A stretch of DNA of 64,000 nt from Ornatilinea sp. (GCA_018433975.1 JAHDQE010000058.1:1-64000); one strand, 5' to 3'. Counted from the first letter of the stretch, positions 33,963 to 43,310 are shown. The notes: generated by a model not told the origin, from the sequence alone. Translations and numbers: made by a program.

Positions 33963-33988
33963 AGTCTGCATTTGGAGTATGGTAAACT
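33960..33988 (+). promoter_or_regulatory. promoter of mutS2, near-leaderless
   Basis: TTGAGT (33960-33965), 17-bp spacer, TAAACT (33983-33988), then nine bases to the ATG at 33998. Confidence 0.6.
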
Positions 33989-33997
33989 GACCTCGTC

Positions 33998-36406
33998 ATG
34001 GACGCGAAAACACTCTACACGCTGGAATATCCAAAAATATTAGAGGCCCTGGCCGGATACGCGGCATTTAATTATTCCGCTGAACTTGCCCGGCATCTCA
34101 CCCCATTTAATGATATTGAAGAAGCCCGTCACCGGCAGCAGCTTACCTCTGAAGCCCGTCACCTTCTAAGCATCAATGCGGATATCTCCATCGGAGGCGC
34201 GCAGGATATCCGCGCGCAGCTTGAATTGGCAAAACGACAAGGTGTCCTTGAAGCGGAAGAACTTCTCAATATCAAGAATACGCTGGTATCCTCCCGTGAA
34301 CTTTCGCGGACCATCCTTCATCTGGAAGAACCTTATCCCAAACTCCAGGCCATTGCGGAACAGATGATTCCCCCGCCCGGAATCGTGGATACGATTTCTC
34401 AAACAATTTCAGAGCGAGGGGAAGTGATGGATGGGGCATCCCAGAAACTGGCAAATATCCGCCGCGACATGAAAATCTCGTATGACCGGTTACTATCCAG
34501 ACTGGAAAAATTGATCAACGACCCCAAAACCGTTACCATGCTTCAGGAACCGATCATCACCCAGCGCAATGGTCGTTATGTCATTCCCCTGCGGGCCGAG
34601 TTCAAAGGGCGAATCCGTTCCATCGTCCATGACCAATCTTCATCCGGGGCAACCTTGTTCATTGAACCGCTGGCAACGGTTGAACTCAACAATCAATGGC
34701 ACGAGTTTCAGCTTGCAGAACGTGACGAAATCCGCCGTATTCTCACCGACCTGTCGGAAAGAATCGGACTGCACGCGGAGGAAATCCGGCAGTTATTGGA
34801 TACACTGGCCGAGCTGGACCTGGTGTTCATGTGCGCCAAATATGCCGAAGACCTGAACGCCGCCGAGCCCATATTGCTTCCGCTTCAATCCGGACGGGAG
34901 CAGCATCCCGGCAGCACCATTCAACTGCGCAAGGCCCGCCATCCCCTACTGGATCAGCAAAAAGCAGTCCCCATTGATGTTATGCTGGATGACAGGACCT
35001 TTGCGTTGATTATCACCGGACCAAACACAGGCGGAAAAACCGTCACGCTCAAAACCGTGGGCCTGCTGGCGCTGATGGCCCAAACCGGGCTGCATATTCC
35101 CGCTCAATCCGGTTCAGCACTGAATATTTTTGAAGATATCTTTGCGGATATCGGTGATGAACAATCCATTGAACAGTCTTTATCCACTTTTTCGGGACAT
35201 ATCACCAATATCGTCAGAATACTGGGTCGGGCAGACTCGGGCACTCTGGTTTTGCTGGATGAGCTGGGTGCCGGCACCGACCCGCAGGAAGGCGCCGCGC
35301 TGGCCCGCGCTTTAGTGACCTTTCTTCTGGACCACCGCATAACCTGCCTGGTCGCAACCCATTACCCGGAATTGAAAACTTTTGCGCATACTACTTCCGG
35401 CGTGATGAATGCCAGCATGGAATTCGATATCCGCACCCTTCGTCCAACCTATCACCTCACCCTGGGGATTCCGGGCCGCTCCAATGCACTTTTAATCGCC
35501 GAACGGTTGGGAATGCCGGATGAAATCCTGAATGATGCCCGCTCAGATATTAATCCAGAGGATCTTCATGCCGAAGACCTGTTGGATGAAATCCACCACC
35601 AGCGCAACCTTTCCAGGAAAGCCAGAGAATCGGCAGAAATCGCACAGAAAGAAGCGGAAAAGATACGTTCCGACCTTAACTCTCGCCTGGAAAACATTGA
35701 AAAAGAAAGGATCGCCATTCTGGAAGAGGCCCGCCATGAGGCTCAAACCGAAATCGAGAATCTCCAGAATGAATTAAAAACGATTCGGCGTCAATTGAAT
35801 CGATCCAGACAGCCCGTTGAGGATTTGAAGCCGCTTGAAGAACAGGTTGAAGAATTGGAAGTTGCCGCCAGACCACCTGTTGAGCGCCGCCGTCAGCCTT
35901 CCCAGCCCGCCCCACGTCCTCTGGTGAAAGGAGCGCGGGTACATGTGCGCTCTCTGGACATGGAAGGACGGGTGCTTTCCGTGGGAGAGACCGACGTGGA
36001 AATTCAATTAGGCACTTTACGCCTCCGCGCCAGCTTGAGCGATATTGAACGCCCCGGTGAGCAGGCCCCATCACAAGATAAAAAGCCCGCCGCCAGGAAA
36101 AAGGCTGCGCCCTCACCCGAGCCGGCAGCCAGAGAAGAACCCGTCCTGCACCCCTCGCCCGGTATGGAGCTGGATCTGCGGGGGCAGCGGGTGGAAGATG
36201 GTTTGGATGCTCTGGAACGCTTTTTGGAACAGGCTTATCTGGCCGGAATGCCATTCATCCGGATTATTCACGGAAAGGGAACGGGACGCCTCCGCCAGGC
36301 CGTTCAAAAGGCCCTGCGTCATTCCCAATACGTCTCTGACTGGTCATTGGGCAAGGAAGGCGAAGGCGGAGATGGGGTAACAGTCGCCCATCTGATCACC
36401 GATTAA
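33998..36406 (+). CDS. mutS2: MutS2 protein
   Basis: An 802-residue MutS2, acting on recombination intermediates and, in some bacteria, on collided ribosomes. The N-terminal core is helical (LAKRQGVLEAEELLNIK). The ATPase has Walker A GPNTGGKTVTLK, Walker B TLVLLDELGAGTDP and VATHYPELK. A coiled coil of about 100 residues (AQKEAEKIRSDLNSRLEN) is followed by a KOW-like strand (VKGARVHVRSLDMEGRV) and a C-terminal Smr nuclease domain with LDLRGQRVEDG and IIHGKGTGRLR. Complete by length. Confidence 0.95.
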   Translation: MDAKTLYTLEYPKILEALAGYAAFNYSAELARHLTPFNDIEEARHRQQLTSEARHLLSINADISIGGAQDIRAQLELAKRQGVLEAEELLNIKNTLVSSRELSRTILHLEEPYPKLQAIAEQMIPPPGIVDTISQTISERGEVMDGASQKLANIRRDMKISYDRLLSRLEKLINDPKTVTMLQEPIITQRNGRYVIPLRAEFKGRIRSIVHDQSSSGATLFIEPLATVELNNQWHEFQLAERDEIRRILTDLSERIGLHAEEIRQLLDTLAELDLVFMCAKYAEDLNAAEPILLPLQSGREQHPGSTIQLRKARHPLLDQQKAVPIDVMLDDRTFALIITGPNTGGKTVTLKTVGLLALMAQTGLHIPAQSGSALNIFEDIFADIGDEQSIEQSLSTFSGHITNIVRILGRADSGTLVLLDELGAGTDPQEGAALARALVTFLLDHRITCLVATHYPELKTFAHTTSGVMNASMEFDIRTLRPTYHLTLGIPGRSNALLIAERLGMPDEILNDARSDINPEDLHAEDLLDEIHHQRNLSRKARESAEIAQKEAEKIRSDLNSRLENIEKERIAILEEARHEAQTEIENLQNELKTIRRQLNRSRQPVEDLKPLEEQVEELEVAARPPVERRRQPSQPAPRPLVKGARVHVRSLDMEGRVLSVGETDVEIQLGTLRLRASLSDIERPGEQAPSQDKKPAARKKAAPSPEPAAREEPVLHPSPGMELDLRGQRVEDGLDALERFLEQAYLAGMPFIRIIHGKGTGRLRQAVQKALRHSQYVSDWSLGKEGEGGDGVTVAHLITD

Positions 36407-36581
36407 CGACTACTGTTCAGTCTCCTTCAAAAAACAATACTTTGAACCGGCTCCAAAGAGGAATAAGTATTTCCTTTTTTGCAGTTCACTGCTAGATAGG
36501 TAGATCCCGCACGGTCCTAAAGAAACCGCATAACCCGGCTATAATAAGGTTTGATTATTTTATAGGTAAGGATTAATTTAG

Positions 36582-37505
36582 ATGTATTTCTCTTCAAAAG
36601 CATTTTTCTCCAGATATAGGGATTCTGATCCAAAAAGGATATCTGCGGGGATCATCAAGATGATATTTAAAAGAACTCCGGGATTATTTCTTCTGGCGGC
36701 ATTAGGAGTTATCCTTTTGCTGTCCTCCTGCGCTCCCGTAACCATAGTGGAGGAACCTACCCTCCAGCCCACTTCTACACCAGAAAACACAGCTACTCCC
36801 ACAATCGTATGGTTCCCCCCTACCTCTACGCCAACCATCCTTCCCACACGGGTTATCACCCCCACACCCATTATGAATACCGGAATCGGAGAGGTTCTCT
36901 ACAGCAATCTGCTTGCCAACAGCACCGGTTGGGAAACCGGCCAGAATAATATCGGCACCATTGCTTATGACGATGGTGGGTTGACTCTCGCTGTATCCGC
37001 ACCTACCAGTACCCTCACCTCTCTGCGCACCGATATCATTTTGAACAACTTTTACCTGGAAGTTACTGCAAAACCTAATCTGTGTCGCGATGAGGATGCT
37101 TACGGTGTCATGGTGCGCTCCAATTCCCGTTTTAACACATACCGCTTCGTCATTGCCTGTAACGGTATGATCCGGGTTGAACGATTGAAAAATGGAGAGG
37201 TGGTGTTATTACAGAACTGGAAGCGCAGTGGACAGCTTCCATTCGGCGCTCCTCTATCCGTCCGGTTGGGCATTTGGGCTTATGGAAAAGAATTACGCTT
37301 TTTCATCAACGATGTCTACCAGTTCAGCACAACGGACCCGGTATGGAGCAGCGGACAGGTCGGTTTCTTTGCCCGTTCCAATGACGAAACCGCAGTTTCT
37401 GTCAGTTTCACTGAATTTGAAATCCGCCAGATCAATTCACAAAATTCTGTTGCTCCTACAGCAACGTCAGAAGACCCAATTCTCGATGAGGAAATGGACC
37501 ATTGA
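36582..37505 (+). CDS. exported lipoprotein with Thr/Pro linker and LamG-like domain
   Basis: A 307-residue surface protein. A lipoprotein signal (GLFLLAALGVILLLSSC) is followed by a Thr/Pro-rich linker of about 50 residues (TPTSTPTILPTRVITPTP) and a beta-sandwich domain resembling the concanavalin/DUF1080 fold (VRLGIWAYGKELRFFINDV, GQVGFFARSNDET). Such domains often bind polysaccharide. A frame starting at ATG 36660 gives a more normal lipoprotein signal; the earlier ATG at 36582 has the better ribosome site (AAGGA). A TATAAT at 36540 may be its -10. Function unknown. Confidence 0.75.
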   Translation: MYFSSKAFFSRYRDSDPKRISAGIIKMIFKRTPGLFLLAALGVILLLSSCAPVTIVEEPTLQPTSTPENTATPTIVWFPPTSTPTILPTRVITPTPIMNTGIGEVLYSNLLANSTGWETGQNNIGTIAYDDGGLTLAVSAPTSTLTSLRTDIILNNFYLEVTAKPNLCRDEDAYGVMVRSNSRFNTYRFVIACNGMIRVERLKNGEVVLLQNWKRSGQLPFGAPLSVRLGIWAYGKELRFFINDVYQFSTTDPVWSSGQVGFFARSNDETAVSVSFTEFEIRQINSQNSVAPTATSEDPILDEEMDH

Positions 37506-37655
37506 CTTTGTGATTAACCTCCCGTGAGAAGGTATCCGTCAATAAAACGCTGGCATTGCACAAAGCCTTTTTATCCCCACAAATACATTAATGATGTACA
37601 ATATTTCTGTACTGGATGGTTTTTAGCCTGACATGCTCTATCAATGGAGGGAACG

Positions 37656-38072
37656 ATGTATCATAAAATAATTTTGGCGGGAAATCTTGGCCGCGACCCG
37701 GAAATGCGCTACACACCCGGCGGACAGGCTGTAACGTCCTTTTCGGTAGCCGTTGATAACAGCTACACTAACAACACCGGCGAAAGAGTCCGGCGCACAA
37801 TCTGGATTCGGGTCTCTGCCTGGGGCAAGCTCGGAGAAATCTGCAATAATTACCTGCAAAAAGGACGAAAAGTCCTGGTGGAAGGGACTCTGGTAGCCGA
37901 CCCCAACACCGGCAACCCGCGCGTCTTCACCCGGCAGGATGGCACCCCCGGCGCATCTTTTGAGGTGCGGGCCGACAACGTACGCTTCCTCTCCAGCAAG
38001 GGAGAAGATGGCGGAACGGATACAGAATCCGATCTGGGAGAAGGATTGGACGACGAAGAAATTCCCTTCTAA
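37656..38072 (+). CDS. ssb: single-stranded DNA-binding protein
   Basis: A 138-residue SSB. The OB fold runs from MYHKIILAGNLGRDPEMRYT through RVRRTIWIRVSAWGKLGE and GRKVLVEGTL, and the acidic tail ends DDEEIPF, the peptide that recruits repair and replication enzymes. ATG at 37656 follows GGAGG; the earlier ATG at 37644 lies before that site. TACAAT at 37597-37602 may be the -10, within GTACA-N7-TGTAC. It heads a unit with a DUF3467 gene and a translin-like gene. Confidence 0.94.
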   Translation: MYHKIILAGNLGRDPEMRYTPGGQAVTSFSVAVDNSYTNNTGERVRRTIWIRVSAWGKLGEICNNYLQKGRKVLVEGTLVADPNTGNPRVFTRQDGTPGASFEVRADNVRFLSSKGEDGGTDTESDLGEGLDDEEIPF

Positions 38073-38084
38073 AGATGCCCACCT

Positions 38085-38426
38085 ATGGATAAGCCCAAAA
38101 AACCGGATGCATTGAAACTGGAATTGCCTGAAGGTTTGGAGGCAATTTATGCCAATCTCGTTCGGATCAGCCATTCACCGGCCGAGATGGTCTTTGATTT
38201 CGCAAGTCTGCTCCCGGGGAAACCTAGATCCGAGGTCGTTGCCAGAATTCTGATGTCCCCCGTTGGCGCAAAAATGTTTTATAAAGCCTTGGGAACCAAT
38301 CTGGCCCGTTATGAAGCAAGTTTTGGAGCCATCACGCTCCCCGGTGGGCCTTCTTCTTTGGCCCAGGACCTTTTTCGACACATACAACCTCCGGATCAAT
38401 CCGATTCGGAAGAATCCGAGTCTTAA
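38085..38426 (+). CDS. DUF3467 family protein
   Basis: A 113-residue acidic protein. The pattern AIYANLVRISHSPAEMVFDFASLLPG followed by ARILMSPVGAKMFYKALG is that of DUF3467, a small conserved family of unknown function. It lies 12 bp after ssb and four bases before a translin-like gene, suggesting a role with nucleic acids. Start lacks a strong ribosome site, consistent with coupling to ssb. Confidence 0.75.
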   Translation: MDKPKKPDALKLELPEGLEAIYANLVRISHSPAEMVFDFASLLPGKPRSEVVARILMSPVGAKMFYKALGTNLARYEASFGAITLPGGPSSLAQDLFRHIQPPDQSDSEESES

Positions 38427-38429
38427 TTC

Positions 38430-39077
38430 ATGAAAAATCTATCTAACATCGCAGAGCAAATCCATGACGAATTTGAGGCCACCACACAGGCCCGGGATAA
38501 AGCCTTGATCCAATCTCGCCAGATGATTCGCAACTGCGCTCATGCCATTCGCGCAATTCACCGTAACGATAAAGAAGAAGCCCAGGAAAATTTAAATAAG
38601 GCACACAAACTCCTGACAACCCTTAAAAACGATCTCGCAGACTACCCCGCACTGTTTTACGCCGGTTATACTCAGGATGCCATCAAAGAATTCGTGGAAG
38701 CCAGCATCACTTACGCTTTAATCCTGAATCTCCCGCTTCCTACCCCGGAAGATCTGGAAATCGAAGGATCGGCATACCTGAACGGCCTGGCCGAAACCGT
38801 CGGCGAGCTGCGGCGGCGCTGCCTGGATATCCTCCGCCATGGCTACTCGCAAGATGCCGAACGGCTGCTTGCCGCAATGGATGAAATTTACTCGACCCTC
38901 GTCACCATGGATTACCCGGATGCGATCACCCACGGACTGCGCAGACAGACCGATCTTGTGCGTGGAATTCTGGAGCGGACACGTGGAGACCTGACCATCA
39001 GCCTGCGCGAAGAACAACTTAAAAGAAACATGGAGAATCTTCTGGAGAAACTTCAGCAATCCAACAATCAGGAATAG
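38430..39077 (+). CDS. bacterial translin-like protein
   Basis: A 215-residue all-helical protein. The pattern QTRD-like RDKALIQSRQMIRNCAHAIRAIHR, then FVEASITYALILNLPLPTPEDL, YLNGLAETVGELRRR, MDEIYSTLVTMDYPDAI and LRRQTDLVRGILERTRGDLT matches translin, a ring-forming protein that binds single-stranded DNA or RNA. Known translins are mostly eukaryotic or archaeal; bacterial ones are little studied. Four bases separate it from the DUF3467 gene downstream of ssb. A clear terminator follows. Confidence 0.82.
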   Translation: MKNLSNIAEQIHDEFEATTQARDKALIQSRQMIRNCAHAIRAIHRNDKEEAQENLNKAHKLLTTLKNDLADYPALFYAGYTQDAIKEFVEASITYALILNLPLPTPEDLEIEGSAYLNGLAETVGELRRRCLDILRHGYSQDAERLLAAMDEIYSTLVTMDYPDAITHGLRRQTDLVRGILERTRGDLTISLREEQLKRNMENLLEKLQQSNNQE

Positions 39078-39100
39078 TGCTGTTCCCTTCCAGAGTCCCA

Positions 39101-39137
39101 ACCCCGTGCTTCTCACTTCTTGCAGCACGGGGTTTTT
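39101..39137 (+). terminator. intrinsic terminator of the ssb unit
   Basis: Ten-base arms ACCCCGTGCT and AGCACGGGGT, followed by TTTT. Confidence 0.85.
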
Positions 39138-39167
39138 ATCTCAAGGTTAATCATCTTTTATACCATT

Positions 39168-39197
39168 TTGAACGTATTTATAATTTGAAGCTATAAT
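39168..39197 (+). promoter_or_regulatory. consensus promoter of nadK, leaderless
   Basis: TTGAAC (39168-39173), 18-bp spacer, TATAAT (39192-39197), then AAAAACC and the ATG at 39205; no ribosome site. Confidence 0.8.
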
Positions 39198-39204
39198 AAA
39201 AACC

Positions 39205-40071
39205 ATGCGAAAGCCTGTCAGACCGCCCCAAAGCATTGCCATTGCATCCAACCCTGAACTGCCCGAAGCAGCACAAGAGGCTTGCAGGATGCAAAAGCTG
39301 TTGACTCAAAAATATGGTCTCACTTCCGTCGTTTGTGCCCACCTGTATGATGATGAGATGAATGTCAGTATTCAGAATGGGGAATTCGACGTGTTGATTT
39401 CGTTGGGAGGAGACGGAACAATGCTTCGCGCCGGTCGTCTGTGCGCGCCTTCCGATACCCCCGTTCTGGGGATCAATCTGGGACATTTTGGTTTCCTGAT
39501 GGAAGTGCAGGGAGATGATTGGGAAAAATACCTTCCTCTGCTCCTTGAAGGCTCTTACCAAGTTGAGGAACGCATGATGCTCCTCGCCGAACACTACCGT
39601 GGCAACCAATTGATTGGAACTTGGCCGGTTTTAAATGAAGTTGTGGTTTGCCGTGGGCAGGATATCCGCCCAATCCGGCTGGATGCTTATGTGGACGATC
39701 AACCACTGACCACCTACATTGCAGATGGATTGATTGCAGCAACCCCTACCGGTTCCACCGCCTACGCGCTGGCGGCAGGCGGTCCCATCATGCCCCCCGA
39801 ACTGCGGAACATCCTGGTTATTCCCGTTGCTCCTCATCTCTCTGTCGATCGTGCTGTAATTCTCTCTGAGGGTGCCTGTATCACAATCACCGTGCAATCT
39901 GCTTATGAAACATTATTGAGTGCGGATGGACAGCCTTCGATTACAATGCAAAAGGGAGATATGGTGCGCGCCAAAACCTGGAATCACAATGCCTCATTTA
40001 TCCGGTTTAAAGATGCCGGTTATTTCTACCGCAACCTCACTATGTACATGGATCAAAACCCTACTGTATAG
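39205..40071 (+). CDS. nadK: NAD kinase
   Basis: A 288-residue enzyme that phosphorylates NAD to NADP. The catalytic GGDGTMLRAGR and the NAD-binding PTGSTAYALAAGGPI motifs are intact, with VLGINLGHFGF between. It starts directly after a consensus promoter, giving a probable leaderless message. It is followed by a zinc-finger membrane protein gene and recN on the same strand with short gaps. Confidence 0.93.
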   Translation: MRKPVRPPQSIAIASNPELPEAAQEACRMQKLLTQKYGLTSVVCAHLYDDEMNVSIQNGEFDVLISLGGDGTMLRAGRLCAPSDTPVLGINLGHFGFLMEVQGDDWEKYLPLLLEGSYQVEERMMLLAEHYRGNQLIGTWPVLNEVVVCRGQDIRPIRLDAYVDDQPLTTYIADGLIAATPTGSTAYALAAGGPIMPPELRNILVIPVAPHLSVDRAVILSEGACITITVQSAYETLLSADGQPSITMQKGDMVRAKTWNHNASFIRFKDAGYFYRNLTMYMDQNPTV

Positions 40072-40081
40072 GCACAAAAAT

Positions 40082-40633
40082 ATGACCGATCAAAACCCTG
40101 AAAAGACTTTTTGCTACCGCCACCCGGATCGTGAAACTCTGCTAACCTGCAATCGCTGCGGCAATCCAATCTGCACGGAGTGTGCCGTTTTGACGCCCAC
40201 CGGCTACCGCTGCAAAGATTGCGTGCGGGGTCAGCAAAAAATCTTTGATACTGCACAAACTACCGACTATGTGATCGCTGTTCTTGTTGCCGGAGGGATT
40301 GGAGCATTGGCAGCGGTGCTGTTACGCCTGGTTCCTTTTATTGGTTTCTTCCTGATCCTGATCGGCCCCGTCGTGGGCAACCTCATCGCACGAGCCGTGC
40401 AGTGGTCCGTCAAACGCCGTCGTTCAAAATTACTTCACCAGGTCGCCACCGGAGCCGCCGTCATTGGCAGCTTACTGCCCCAGTTGCCTCTCCTGCTCCT
40501 GCTGATACCCGGCCTCAACTCCAATTTATCTTCTCTTGGAGGTTCTTTGTTGTCTTTGGTTTGGCAAGGGTTATATATTTTTCTACTTGCCAGTTCGCTG
40601 TACTATCGTTTAAGAGGCATTCAAATTCGTTGA
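40082..40633 (+). CDS. membrane protein with N-terminal B-box-type zinc finger
   Basis: A 183-residue protein. Residues 11-45 form a B-box-like finger: CYRHPDR, CNRCGNPICTEC and YRCKDCV. Three hydrophobic segments follow. The architecture is common in Chloroflexota and Actinobacteria but has no known function. It lies 10 bp after nadK and 13 bp before recN. ATG at 40082 is the first plausible start; the longer frame overlaps nadK. Confidence 0.78.
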   Translation: MTDQNPEKTFCYRHPDRETLLTCNRCGNPICTECAVLTPTGYRCKDCVRGQQKIFDTAQTTDYVIAVLVAGGIGALAAVLLRLVPFIGFFLILIGPVVGNLIARAVQWSVKRRRSKLLHQVATGAAVIGSLLPQLPLLLLLIPGLNSNLSSLGGSLLSLVWQGLYIFLLASSLYYRLRGIQIR

Positions 40634-40646
40634 GTCTTATTTAAAC

Positions 40647-42386
40647 ATGCTAACCGAACTCCAAATCGAAAATTTCGCAATCATCCACAAGCTGTACCTG
40701 AAATTTGGGCCCGGACTGTCAGCGTTTACCGGTGAGACCGGCGCAGGGAAGTCGATTATTCTGGATGCCATAGAAGCTGTGATCGGCGGGCGCTCCGATT
40801 CGACCAATATCCGCAGCGGAGCAGATCTGGCAATGGTTGAAGCCACTTTTCGGATCCCCGAGCAGAACCGCGTCCCGATTCATGAACTCCTCACTCAGGA
40901 AGAACTCCTGGACGATGCCGATTTTCTCACTCTGACCCGCGAGCTTCGCCGTGAAGGGCGGAATATTGCCCGGGTCAATGGACACACCGTGAACGTCAGT
41001 CTGCTGCGAACACTTGGTGAATATCTGGTTGATATTCACGGCCAGTCGGAACATCTCTCTTTGCTGAATGTCAAACGACATCTGGGGTTATTGGATCGCT
41101 ACGCCGGGAGTGAACCTTATCTGACCGCTTACCGGAAAATTTATCGAAAGGTGCTCCAGACCCGCAAAGAGCTGCAGGAATTGCGGAAAAGCGAGCGCGA
41201 AGCCGCGCAGCGCATGGACCTGTTGACCTTCCAGATTCAAGAAATAGAATCTGCTGAATTAAAAATGGACGAAGAGGAAGACCTCCGGCAGGAACGCACG
41301 CGGTTGGCAAACGCCGAAAAATTGGCTTCCCTGGTACAAAAAAGTTTAATCCTGCTCGAAGAAGGCGAAACCGAGGTTCCCCCAATTTCCGACCTGCTCG
41401 GGGAGGCAACAGAAGCCATTCTGACCCTCAGCAGAATTGATTCCGCACAGGAGAAGCTTTCGGAGCAGATTACTGCTCTGGCAGAAGGACTGCGTGATAT
41501 TACCTTCAACCTTCAAAATTATCAGGAGCAATTGGAATTTAACCCCCGCCGTCTCGAAGAAGTTGAAATCCGCCTGGATTTGATCAACTCCTTGAAACGT
41601 AAATATGGCAATTCGGTAGAGTCCATCCTGGCACATCTGGATAAAGCCCGTGCGAGCCTTGACCAGATCACTCATGCCGGAGAACGGATTACCGAGCTGG
41701 AAGCGGAAGAACAGACGCTTCTCAAACAGCTTGCTCAGGAAGGATTGCGCCTGTCCAGCGTTCGACAGAAAGCAGCGGAAGCCCTCGGCAAGGGTGTGGA
41801 AACCGAACTGACCGATTTAAGCATGGCAGGGGCTCGTTTTAAAGTAGATATACAGCATCGTCCTGATCCGGAAGGCCTGCCCATCACGCCGGAACAGACC
41901 GTTTCTTTCGATGAAAATGGAGTGGATCAGGTGCAGTTCCTGATTGCCCCCAACCCTGGAGAGGGACTCAAACCCCTGGTGAAAATTGCCTCGGGGGGGG
42001 AAACCTCCCGGCTCATGCTGGCGCTGAAGAATGTCCTGACAAAAGCGGACCCGGTCGCAACGCTGGTTTTCGATGAAATTGACCAGGGCATCGGAGGGCG
42101 GGTCGGCGGTATCGTGGGTGAAAAACTCTGGAAGTTGGCCCGCCAGCACCAGGTGTTGTGCATCACTCACCTACCTCAACTGGCAGCCTTTGGTGACCAA
42201 CATTACTGCGTTCGCAAGCAGGTCGAAGAGGGCCGCACGCTTACACTGGTTACCCCCCTGGAAGGCGAACCACGGCTCATGGAGCTGGCTCAGATGATCG
42301 GGGGTCAGAGTAAAGCCAACCTCAACGCAGCGCAGGAGGCGCTGAATTTTGCACAGCAAAGATCCCTCCAACTGATTAATGAATAA
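40647..42386 (+). CDS. recN: DNA repair protein RecN
   Basis: A 579-residue SMC-like ATPase for double-strand break repair. It starts MLTELQIENFAIIHKLYL, the family hallmark. Walker A is GETGAGKSI, the signature is GGETSRLMLALK, and Walker B is LVFDEIDQGIGG. A coiled-coil middle (residues about 160-380) matches RecN. Complete by length; ends before a hairpin. Confidence 0.95.
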   Translation: MLTELQIENFAIIHKLYLKFGPGLSAFTGETGAGKSIILDAIEAVIGGRSDSTNIRSGADLAMVEATFRIPEQNRVPIHELLTQEELLDDADFLTLTRELRREGRNIARVNGHTVNVSLLRTLGEYLVDIHGQSEHLSLLNVKRHLGLLDRYAGSEPYLTAYRKIYRKVLQTRKELQELRKSEREAAQRMDLLTFQIQEIESAELKMDEEEDLRQERTRLANAEKLASLVQKSLILLEEGETEVPPISDLLGEATEAILTLSRIDSAQEKLSEQITALAEGLRDITFNLQNYQEQLEFNPRRLEEVEIRLDLINSLKRKYGNSVESILAHLDKARASLDQITHAGERITELEAEEQTLLKQLAQEGLRLSSVRQKAAEALGKGVETELTDLSMAGARFKVDIQHRPDPEGLPITPEQTVSFDENGVDQVQFLIAPNPGEGLKPLVKIASGGETSRLMLALKNVLTKADPVATLVFDEIDQGIGGRVGGIVGEKLWKLARQHQVLCITHLPQLAAFGDQHYCVRKQVEEGRTLTLVTPLEGEPRLMELAQMIGGQSKANLNAAQEALNFAQQRSLQLINE

Positions 42387-42403
42387 AGGACCGTATTTTC
42401 CCC

Positions 42404-42424
42404 GGTTGGACTCTTAATCCAACC
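42404..42424 (+). terminator. short hairpin after recN
   Basis: Seven-base arms GGTTGGA and TCCAACC; no clear U run. A TATAAT at 42452-42457 precedes the next gene by 11 bases. Confidence 0.45.
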
Positions 42425-42468
42425 TTAAACTCCCACAAAACGATTAAATGATATAATGCTTTAACCTT

Positions 42469-43245
42469 ATGAGACAAAAAATCTTTCTTTCTACGGGTTT
42501 ACTGCTAACTTTTGGCCTGATGCTTTGGATGGCCATGCCGGCTGCTGCCAATCCACAGGCCCAAGCTTATTATCAGACCCCTACCCCCGGGGCCGATGGG
42601 CGCATTATCTACGTTGTTAAAACCGGGGATAGCTGCCTGAGCATCTCTTTACTCACAGGCATCGATATCACCCAGCTCCAGCTGTTAAACAATTTAGATG
42701 AAGAATGCTTCCTTTCAGAAGGACAGCAGCTTCTTCTGGGAATTGTGGAAGAAGTGCAGCCAACCGCAGGTCCATCTCCTACGCCTACCCAATCGCCGCC
42801 CACACCCACCCCGTTTAATGGGAACGGCGAAATCTGTGTTTACCTTTTTGATGATGTAAACGGCAATGCAATGGCAGAGGAAAGTGAGACCGGCATCGTA
42901 GGCGGTGCAATCAGTATCACCGACCATCAGGGGCAAATATCCAAAACCAAGAACACCGTATCCGACGAATTAGCCTGTTTTGAAGATCTTCCGGAAGGTG
43001 AATACAATATCAGCGTTGCTCCTCCGGAAGGATATAACCCCACCACCACAATGAATTACCCGCTTACCCTGAATGCAGGTGACTATTCCATTATTGATTT
43101 TGGAGCCCAGGTAAGTTCTCAATCAGATGCCCCGATCGAAGAAACCAATGAACGTTCTCCTGTGTTGGGAATTCTGGGAGGTGTGATGCTGCTGGCCGGT
43201 GCAGGTCTGGGAATTTATTTCCGCCAGATGAAAAAAACTCCGTAG
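42469..43245 (+). CDS. exported LysM-domain protein with Cna/SdrD-like domain and C-terminal membrane anchor
   Basis: A 258-residue surface protein. A signal peptide ends near AANPQAQA. A LysM domain (IIYVVKTGDSCLSISLLTGI through LSEGQQLLLG) binds peptidoglycan-like glycans. A Thr/Pro linker follows, then a beta-sandwich of the SdrD/Cna B type (VYLFDDVNGNAMAEESETGI, FEDLPEGEYNISV), and a C-terminal hydrophobic segment ending MKKTP. No LPxTG is present; the membrane segment itself anchors it. Terminator follows. Confidence 0.85.
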   Translation: MRQKIFLSTGLLLTFGLMLWMAMPAAANPQAQAYYQTPTPGADGRIIYVVKTGDSCLSISLLTGIDITQLQLLNNLDEECFLSEGQQLLLGIVEEVQPTAGPSPTPTQSPPTPTPFNGNGEICVYLFDDVNGNAMAEESETGIVGGAISITDHQGQISKTKNTVSDELACFEDLPEGEYNISVAPPEGYNPTTTMNYPLTLNAGDYSIIDFGAQVSSQSDAPIEETNERSPVLGILGGVMLLAGAGLGIYFRQMKKTP

Positions 43246-43272
43246 ACCCTGCGGTATGATTTAATCCCATTA

Positions 43273-43310
43273 CCGCATCCCGGTTATTTTTCTAACCCGG
43301 ATGCGGTTTT
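43273..43310 (+). terminator. intrinsic terminator of the LysM gene
   Basis: Fourteen-base arms with one mismatch (CCGCATCCCGGTTA with TAACCCGGATGCGG) followed by TTTT. The rest of the gap to 43502 shows no clear signal. Confidence 0.75.
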
